Shown here: positions 5,431 to 7,138 of the stretch, in pieces | Numbering within the stretch: the stretch's first letter is position 1 | Layout: each line of letters opens with the position of its first letter | Notes under the pieces: generated by a model | Told to the model about the DNA's origin: nothing | Database searches by the model: none | The model's input: the letters and a program-made list of their open reading frames with translations, nothing else | Assembly: GCA_029942205.1 (NCBI GenBank) | Contig: JAOZTL010000156.1 | Span: 1-7,138, forward strand | Direction: 5' to 3' | Source of the DNA: Bacteroidales bacterium | GTDB lineage: Bacteria; Bacteroidota; Bacteroidia; Bacteroidales; JAOZTL01 | Length of the DNA stretch: 7,138 nt | Made by a program: the position numbers and the translations under genes

Positions 5431-7035
5431 ATGAACATATCCAAACAATTATTATTAGCCCTACTAAGCGGTTTACTTTTTGCGATGTCATGGATAGATC
5501 AAATAGCTGGTTACACGCTATTCGTGGCATTTATCCCTTTATTTATTATCGAAAAATATTACTTAATAAATAAAGCAGACTACCGCTCGGTGAGTTTCTT
5601 TTTGGTAGCAGTTGTTGCATTTTTGTCGTGGCATTTGGTTTCAGTTTGGTGGATTGTTTACGCATCTGGCATTGGCGTTGTATTTGTGATCACGACCAAT
5701 GTACTAATCATGTCGAGTACAGTTTGGCTCATTCACGCCATTCGTAGACGTGTGGGAGTCGTTTTGGGCTATTTGGCTTTTGTGCTGATTTGGCTGAGTT
5801 ACGAATACCTGCATTTCCGTTGGGAGATGTCGTGGCCATGGTTTAATTTGGGTGGCTGGCTTTCCAAAAACATTTACTGGATACAATGGTACGAATATAC
5901 GGGTATTTTGGGAGGTACATTATGGATTTTGCTTGTGAATAGCCTGATCTACAAAACGATTCAGTTGTTTTTGCTGCCATACAAATGGAAAACACAAATT
6001 CGTTCCATCACTCTGTCTGTGCTTATTTTTATAGTGCCTATTCTGATTTCTCGATACATTTATTCGCAAATAGAAGATACGGGCAATAGCTACGAAGTGG
6101 TGGTGGTGCAGCCTAACATCGATGCGTTTACCGAGAAATATAACCAGCGTGAAGCCAAACGACAGTTTCATTTGCTTTTACATTTGACCGACTCGCTGGC
6201 AGATGAAAATACGGATTACATTATTTTTCCCGAAACATCCATACCCATAAAACTGTGGGAAGATTGGGCTGAAAACCACGAAAGTATTCAGCAATTGCGG
6301 CAGTTTGTTGCCCGTTATCCACATGCCGAGATGCTGGTTGGGCTTTACACCTTACAACGGTACGAAAACTGGGAGACAGCCTCGGCTACAGCCCGACAAT
6401 CGCCACGCAACAAGACCATTTATGATTATTTTAATACCGCCGTATTGCTCGATTCGGTTTCGGAGATGCAATATTACCATAAATCCAAGTTTGTGATAGG
6501 TGCAGAAAAAATGCCATTCTCCTACCTGTTGAAGCCACTCGAAGGCTTGATCGTTGATTTTGGCGGATTCGTCGGTAGCCTTGGTAGTGATGCCCAACGC
6601 TCGGTGTTTGTATCCAAGAATGGAAATGTACGTATTGCGCCAGTAATTTGCTATGAGTCTGTTTATGGCGACTTTGTGGGCGATTTTATCACAAAATCAG
6701 CCAACTTGATTGTCATCATCACCAACGATGGCTGGTGGAAAGACACCCAAGGCTACAAACAGCACTGGGAACATGCTCGGCTACGTGCCATCGAAACCCG
6801 CAAATACGTTGCTCGTTCAGCAAATACAGGCATTTCGGGCTTCATCAACTCCAAAGGCGAAACCATCGCACAAGCACCTGCATGGCAAGCAACAGCTCTA
6901 AAAACGGATGTTCGTACCAACTCTAAAACAACCTTCTATACCCGTTATGGCGATTTTATTGGGCTGATAAGCCTCGTGCTGGCTAGCGGGCTCGTTTTGT
7001 ATGTGCTGGTGTTTGCTAGGAAAGTGAACTTTTGA
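5431..7035 (+). CDS. lnt: Apolipoprotein N-acyltransferase
   Basis: Lnt is an inner-membrane enzyme that transfers an acyl chain from phospholipid to the N-terminal cysteine of apolipoproteins, the last step of lipoprotein maturation. The 534 residues match the usual family length of about 500-540. Residues 1-215 hold several hydrophobic membrane segments (about 7-40, 55-75, 80-102, 108-122, 160-182, 192-210). The periplasmic nitrilase-like domain spans about 220-495, and a final membrane segment lies at 508-528. The catalytic Glu-Lys-Cys triad is visible: E268 in IIFPETS, K351 in YYHKSKFVIGAEK and C407 in VICYES. The conserved TNDGWW (431-436) and RSANTGISGF (462-471) are also present. The protein therefore appears complete and active. 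The ATG at 5431 begins directly before the first membrane segment, with no evident Shine-Dalgarno. The gene stands alone and is convergent with the minus-strand gene at the right edge. Confidence 0.95.
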   Translation: MNISKQLLLALLSGLLFAMSWIDQIAGYTLFVAFIPLFIIEKYYLINKADYRSVSFFLVAVVAFLSWHLVSVWWIVYASGIGVVFVITTNVLIMSSTVWLIHAIRRRVGVVLGYLAFVLIWLSYEYLHFRWEMSWPWFNLGGWLSKNIYWIQWYEYTGILGGTLWILLVNSLIYKTIQLFLLPYKWKTQIRSITLSVLIFIVPILISRYIYSQIEDTGNSYEVVVVQPNIDAFTEKYNQREAKRQFHLLLHLTDSLADENTDYIIFPETSIPIKLWEDWAENHESIQQLRQFVARYPHAEMLVGLYTLQRYENWETASATARQSPRNKTIYDYFNTAVLLDSVSEMQYYHKSKFVIGAEKMPFSYLLKPLEGLIVDFGGFVGSLGSDAQRSVFVSKNGNVRIAPVICYESVYGDFVGDFITKSANLIVIITNDGWWKDTQGYKQHWEHARLRAIETRKYVARSANTGISGFINSKGETIAQAPAWQATALKTDVRTNSKTTFYTRYGDFIGLISLVLASGLVLYVLVFARKVNF

Positions 7036-7069
7036 TAATTATAAAAATTATTTCACTCGTGCATACGCA

Positions 7070-7082
7070 AGGTCAAAAACTT
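7070..7082 (-). repeat. Interspersed repeat, copy F (degenerate)
   Basis: On the minus strand this reads AAGTTTTTGACCT, matching the core of copy D at 11 of 13 positions. Its first A is the last base of the TGA stop of the minus-strand gene, mirroring the placement of copies B and C. The following TGCGTATGCAC only loosely resembles the usual tail. Membership rests mostly on the core and position. Confidence 0.4.
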
Positions 7083-7138
7083 CACTCTTTTATGGCTTCG
7101 ATTTCTTCTTTGGTCAATCCTGTAGCACTCATGATTAT
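7082..7138 (-). CDS. C-terminus of a probable Rpn/PD-(D/E)XK nuclease-transposase family protein (runs off the right edge)
   Basis: The minus strand is open from the window edge to TGA at 7084-7082 and encodes 18 residues ending SATGLTKEEIEAIKE. A short helix-turn ending of the form 'I...TGLS/T-x-EEI' is typical of the C-terminus of Rpn-family recombination-promoting nucleases/putative transposases, which are common in Bacteroidota genomes. No catalytic residue lies within the window, so the family call is tentative. That this is a genuine gene end is supported by the convergent arrangement with lnt and by a copy of the hairpin repeat at the stop codon. Confidence 0.45.
   Translation of the reverse strand: MIMSATGLTKEEIEAIKE

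Noticed and set aside
7035..7051. AT-only hairpin ATAATT/AATTAT after lnt as a terminator
   Set aside because: Six A-T pairs with no real T-run would be very unstable, and such sequences are common in this AT-rich DNA.

Overview
The window looks like chromosomal DNA of a member of the Bacteroidota. It is AT-rich. HisS is of the Bacteroidota type, the DUF6702 protein belongs to a family I know from this phylum, and two copies of TAACTTTG match the Bacteroidota -7 promoter element TAnnTTTG. Shine-Dalgarno sequences are weak or absent before the genes. I cannot name the order or genus.

Layout. At the left edge is the N-terminal third of histidyl-tRNA synthetase (hisS, minus strand, running off the edge), with its own promoter. 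Two plus-strand genes for exported proteins follow: a protein made of five regular 42-43 residue WxIL repeats (604-1338) and a SIMPL/DUF541-like protein (1426-2424). Next is a heptose-7-phosphate kinase gene (hldA; true start probably TTG at 2755). Its end overlaps a TPMT-like methyltransferase gene by 8 nt, so these two form an operon. After a gap of about 195 nt comes an exported DUF6702 protein (4531-5097). A 333-nt AT-rich gap then leads to a full-length apolipoprotein N-acyltransferase (lnt, 5431-7035). The last 57 nt are the C-terminus of a minus-strand gene that resembles the Rpn/PD-(D/E)XK nuclease-transposase family and converges on lnt.

Shared theme. Heptose kinase (LPS core precursor), Lnt (lipoprotein acylation) and three signal-peptide proteins make this an envelope-biased neighbourhood. 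The genes are mostly separate units, not one long operon.

Most unusual feature. A small interspersed repeat occurs six times, counting short and degenerate copies. It is a 13-14 nt hairpin core (AGGTCTTCGACCT type), followed in four copies by a conserved tail close to GATGTTGCTTACGCA. In four cases the repeat overlaps or directly abuts a stop codon: 604-1338, 1426-2424, 4531-5097 and the minus-strand gene at the right edge. The other two copies lie in opposite orientation at the 5' ends of hldA and the DUF6702 gene. There they are read into apparent N-terminal extensions that are probably not real protein. The repeat could be a terminator or 3'-end hairpin, a REP-like element, or the footprint of a mobile element that targets gene ends. 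The window alone does not decide between these.
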